Assembly: GCA_963785765.1 (NCBI GenBank)
Contig: CAWAWM010000002.1
Span: 620,001-684,000, forward strand
From: DATBGO01 sp963785765
GTDB taxonomy: Bacteria; Actinomycetota; Actinomycetes; Streptosporangiales; Streptosporangiaceae
Reading direction: 5' to 3'
DNA: 64,000 nucleotides
Of the stretch, positions 61,825 to 64,000 are shown piece by piece; the stretch's first letter is position 1, and the number at the start of each line of letters is the position of its first letter. Below the pieces are notes generated by a model. The model did not search any database and was not told the DNA's origin. It saw only the letters and a program-made list of their open reading frames with translations. The position numbers were made by a program, and so were the translations under genes.

Positions 61825-61930
61825 GGCGCGACGATGGTCACGGCAGCTAGTTCCGGCCAGGCAGGCGGTTACGGGCCGGCGCGACGATGGTCACGGCAGT
61901 TGGTTCCGGCCAGGCAGGCGGTTACGGGCC
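61825..61930. repeat. Tandem 53-bp duplication
   Basis: Copies at 61825-61877 and 61878-61930 differ only at two or three bases (GCAGCTAGTTCC versus GCAGTTGGTTCC). It is preceded by a GCGGGC dinucleotide-like run at 61770-61795. It lies in non-coding sequence between the PadR promoter and the small membrane gene at 62028. Confidence 0.8.
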
Positions 61931-62027
61931 GGCCGCCTGATTCAGGAGGCTCTATCCGGCAGGTTTCGCCGTGGTGGCTTGAGGCGGCCGGCGAGTACGC
62001 TGGCAGCAGAAGTTGGCGGGAGGCATC

Positions 62028-62246
62028 ATGGTCTGGCTCGGTGGGCGGAGGGGCCGCGGCAGGTCGATTGTGCTGCATGATCCGCCCCCTGGCTATCGTC
62101 CGCCCAGGCCGGATATTCCGTTTAAAGACCGGCAACGGAAGGCACGCCGGGACTGGGTCCTCATGCGCGTCGCCACCGTCGTCCTGGTCCTTGCGGCTGC
62201 TGCGTTCATGGTGATCATTTTCGTGATCATCGCGACGCATATTTAG
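62028..62246 (+). CDS. Small C-terminal-anchored membrane protein
   Basis: 72 residues. A basic Gly/Arg-rich N-terminus (GGRRGRGRS) and a PPPGYRPPRPDIPF segment are followed by a single hydrophobic helix at the C-terminus (VVLVLAAAAFMVIIFVIIA). GGGAGG is 6 bp before ATG 62028; ATG 62013 is in frame but has no ribosome site. Not a known family. Confidence 0.55.
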   Translation: MVWLGGRRGRGRSIVLHDPPPGYRPPRPDIPFKDRQRKARRDWVLMRVATVVLVLAAAAFMVIIFVIIATHI

Positions 62247-62429
62247 CCTCGGTCTTACGGTTGGTACCTGGAACCTCTTCCTCGGCATTCGCACGCTCCG
62301 TAACCGCAAACGGCTGGGGCGGCTTGTAGCCCACCGGGTGCCCGGCTGAACATTTCGCGGGTGTCCTTCTGGGCGGTTCCCGTTCGTCGTCTGGTTGTAA
62401 GCGCCACATCCAGACCGAGGGACGGCGAC

Positions 62430-62519
62430 ATGAAAACCACCCACCGGCAGATCACCGAGCGCGTGCAGGCGGCGCTCGAACAGGCGATTATCTGTTACGT
62501 CTACGGGAAGCGAGGCTGA
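62430..62519 (+). CDS. 29-residue leader-like frame before the YCII protein
   Basis: From ATG 62430 it reads KTTHRQITERVQAALEQAII and a short end, finishing one base before the ATG at 62521. GGGACGGC is upstream. It resembles an amphipathic helix. It may be a leader peptide or chance. The gap 62247-62429 has no other gene. Confidence 0.3.
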   Translation: MKTTHRQITERVQAALEQAIICYVYGKRG

Positions 62520-62520
62520 G

Positions 62521-63246
62521 ATGAAGTACGTAGCGTTCATCGGCACCGAGGGCGCGGCGGTGCCCGACGCCCTGGCCGTCATGCAGCGCGAACTCCCGCG
62601 CTGGATCGAGGAGATGGACGGCCGCGGCGTGCGGCTGCTCGGCCGGGAGCTGGACTTCCCCGAGACGGCGGCGACGGTGCGCGTGCGCGACGGCGAGACG
62701 CTGGTGACCGACGGCCCGTTCGCGGAGACCAAGGAGTTCGTGGCGGGCTTCGACGTGCTCGAGTGTGCCGACCTGGACGAGGCGATCGAGGTGGTGTCCG
62801 CGAGCCCGGTATCCAGGTTCCACCCGTTCGAGATCCGGCCGTTCAGGGACGGGCTGCGGCTGGCTGCGGGGGCGGCGGCGTTCGGGCGCGGGGACGACTC
62901 GGCGGGCACCCCGTACCTGCTGACCACGTGGATGGGCGGGACGCCGGCGGCGTCGCTGGACGACGAGGCAGTGCTGCGGGAGTACGACGCCTGGCGGCAG
63001 GATGTGGAGGCGCGCGGCCGCTACGTCCTGGGGAACGCGCTGGGCGGCCCGGACACCGCCACGACGCTGCGCCGTCGTGACGGGGAGATCCAGCTCAGTG
63101 ACGGACCGTTCATCGAGACCCAGGAGTTCATCGCCGGCATCGACGTCGTCAGCTGTGCTGACCGGCAGCAGGCGATCGAGCTCGCGGCCGCGCATCCGAT
63201 CGCGCGGTACCACGCGATCGAGGTGCGCCCGTTCTATAGCGAATGA
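62521..63246 (+). CDS. Two-repeat YCII/DGPF-domain protein
   Basis: 241 residues containing two copies of the YCII-related (DGPF) fold, each with a DGPFxET/DGPFIET-type loop (TDGPFAETKEFVAG and SDGPFIETQEFIAG) and C-terminal FxIRPF or VRPF strand. A ferredoxin-like barrel; reactions are mostly unknown. The stop overlaps the ATG of the sigma factor by 4 bp. DGPF genes beside ECF42 sigma factors are a known pairing, and the DGPF protein is probably a target or partner of the regulon. Confidence 0.85.
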   Translation: MKYVAFIGTEGAAVPDALAVMQRELPRWIEEMDGRGVRLLGRELDFPETAATVRVRDGETLVTDGPFAETKEFVAGFDVLECADLDEAIEVVSASPVSRFHPFEIRPFRDGLRLAAGAAAFGRGDDSAGTPYLLTTWMGGTPAASLDDEAVLREYDAWRQDVEARGRYVLGNALGGPDTATTLRRRDGEIQLSDGPFIETQEFIAGIDVVSCADRQQAIELAAAHPIARYHAIEVRPFYSE

Positions 63247-64000
63247 CCACGCCGGCTGTCCAGCGCGCGGTGGATGCGGCCTTCCGCGAGGAGTGGGGCC
63301 GCCTGGTCGCCACGCTGATCCGGCGGACCGGCGACTGGGACCTGGCCGAGGACTGCGCGCAGGAGGCGTTCACGCAGGCGCTGCGGCGGTGGCCGGTCGA
63401 CGGCGTTCCGCGGCGCCCCGGCGCGTGGCTGACGACCGTCGCCGGCCACCGCGCGATCGACCGCCTGCGCCGCGCGGCGCGCGCCGCGCAACTGCTCGAC
63501 CAGGCCGGTCATGATCCCATCAGGGCCGGTATCGATTCCGAGGATCCGATGGAAGACCTGTTCGCGCCCACGAACGAGATCGAGGACGACCGCCTGCGAC
63601 TGGTGTTCACGTGCTGCCACCCGGCCCTCCCGCTGGAGGGCCGGGTGGCTCTGACGCTGCGGACTCTCGCCGGACTCAGCACCGCGGAAATCGCCAGTGC
63701 GTTCCTGGTGCCCGAGGCCACGATGGCCAAGCGCCTGACCCGCACCAAGGCGAAGATCGCGGCCGCCGGGATCCCCTACCGGGTGCCGCCCGCGCAGCTG
63801 CTGCCGGAACGCACCGCCGGGGTGCTGGCGGTGCTGTACCTGATGTTCAACGAGGGCCACTCGGCCTCCTCGGGCCCGGAGCTGATCCGCTCCGGGCTGT
63901 GCGACGAGGCGATCCGCCTGGGACGGGCTCTGCAGCAGATGATGCCGGACGAGCCCGAAGCGACCGGCGCGCTGGCGCTGATGCTGCTGCACCACTCCCG
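63243..64000 (+). CDS. ECF42-like sigma factor, 3' end outside window
   Basis: The first 252 residues are present. Region 2 (EEWGRLVATLIRRTGDWDLA, EDCAQEAFTQALRRWPVDGV) and region 4 (LRTLAGLSTAEIASAFLVPE) are clear. The unusual C-terminal extension begins after 180 (YLMFNEGHSASSG), as in ECF42/SigJ-like factors, where it replaces an anti-sigma factor. It overlaps the DGPF gene by 4 bp. The terminal part lies beyond base 64000. Confidence 0.9.
   Translation, partial: MTTPAVQRAVDAAFREEWGRLVATLIRRTGDWDLAEDCAQEAFTQALRRWPVDGVPRRPGAWLTTVAGHRAIDRLRRAARAAQLLDQAGHDPIRAGIDSEDPMEDLFAPTNEIEDDRLRLVFTCCHPALPLEGRVALTLRTLAGLSTAEIASAFLVPEATMAKRLTRTKAKIAAAGIPYRVPPAQLLPERTAGVLAVLYLMFNEGHSASSGPELIRSGLCDEAIRLGRALQQMMPDEPEATGALALMLLHHS

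Noticed and set aside
62227..62455. Minus-strand small frames after the anchored membrane gene
   Set aside because: No start signal, and the composition is that of shadows; no family match recognised.

Overview
The window is high-GC DNA from an actinobacterium, most likely a soil actinomycete of the Streptosporangiales type. The evidence is strong G/C codon bias, GTG starts, a fused MFS transporter-thymidylate kinase, a topoisomerase I with a Lys/Ala/Pro tail, DUF5703, RicT and WhiB-era style small proteins, paired ECF sigma/NTF2 genes, and a Leu(GAG) and a Thr(CGT) tRNA. The genus cannot be fixed from the sequence alone.

Layout. 1-10 kb: a processive GT2 glycosyltransferase (cut by the window edge), recQ with a frameshift, a TauE/SafE carrier, a DEAD/DEAH helicase, a proline-rich membrane protein, a MerB-like protein coupled to an XRE-cupin regulator, and a NuoF-ferredoxin fusion. 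10-21 kb: an NTF2-like gene divergent from a MerR regulator with a clear MerR-type promoter, a secreted subtilase with a Trp-rich repeat tail followed 25 bp later by a membrane PAS-GGDEF-EAL protein, an enoyl-CoA hydratase, and an orphan conjugative-transfer cassette (TraB/FtsK-like translocase with two small partners). 21-31 kb: HxlR, a second small protein with the same C-terminal tail as the 6.2 kb gene, DUF899, a sugar-nucleotide/glycosyltransferase group (UDP-xylose-synthase-like, GT2, GT-C-like), a broken livM, a TetR/aldo-keto reductase pair, and a gutted LuxR-type regulator. 31-43 kb: a VC0807 membrane protein coupled to a glycosidase, a secreted I36-type protein, a lipoprotein, an FAD monooxygenase, three toxin-antitoxin-type loci, two NTF2/sigma loci, and a decayed element at tRNA-Leu.

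43-54 kb is conserved chromosome: M20 peptidase, DUF5703, topA, tmk fusion, holB, ricT, tRNA-Thr. tRNA-Thr carries a remnant integrative element: broken tyrosine integrase, excisionase, HigBA-like pair and a transposase fragment, to about 57.5 kb. 57-64 kb holds membrane proteins, a DUF1707 protein, a PadR-DUF1048-ABC export operon in tight translational coupling, and a YCII/DGPF protein coupled to an ECF42-like sigma factor that runs off the window.

At least four otherwise intact genes (recQ, the GGDEF-EAL gene, livM, the gene at 58.1 kb) are broken by single-base changes in G or C runs, which suggests consensus error in the assembly as much as true pseudogenes. The most interesting unexplained features are the shared PPW tail of two unrelated small proteins, the tRNA-Leu att scar with a serine-recombinase end, the orphan Tra cassette, the Trp-repeat subtilase beside a c-di-GMP enzyme, and intergenic 17-20 bp tandem arrays.
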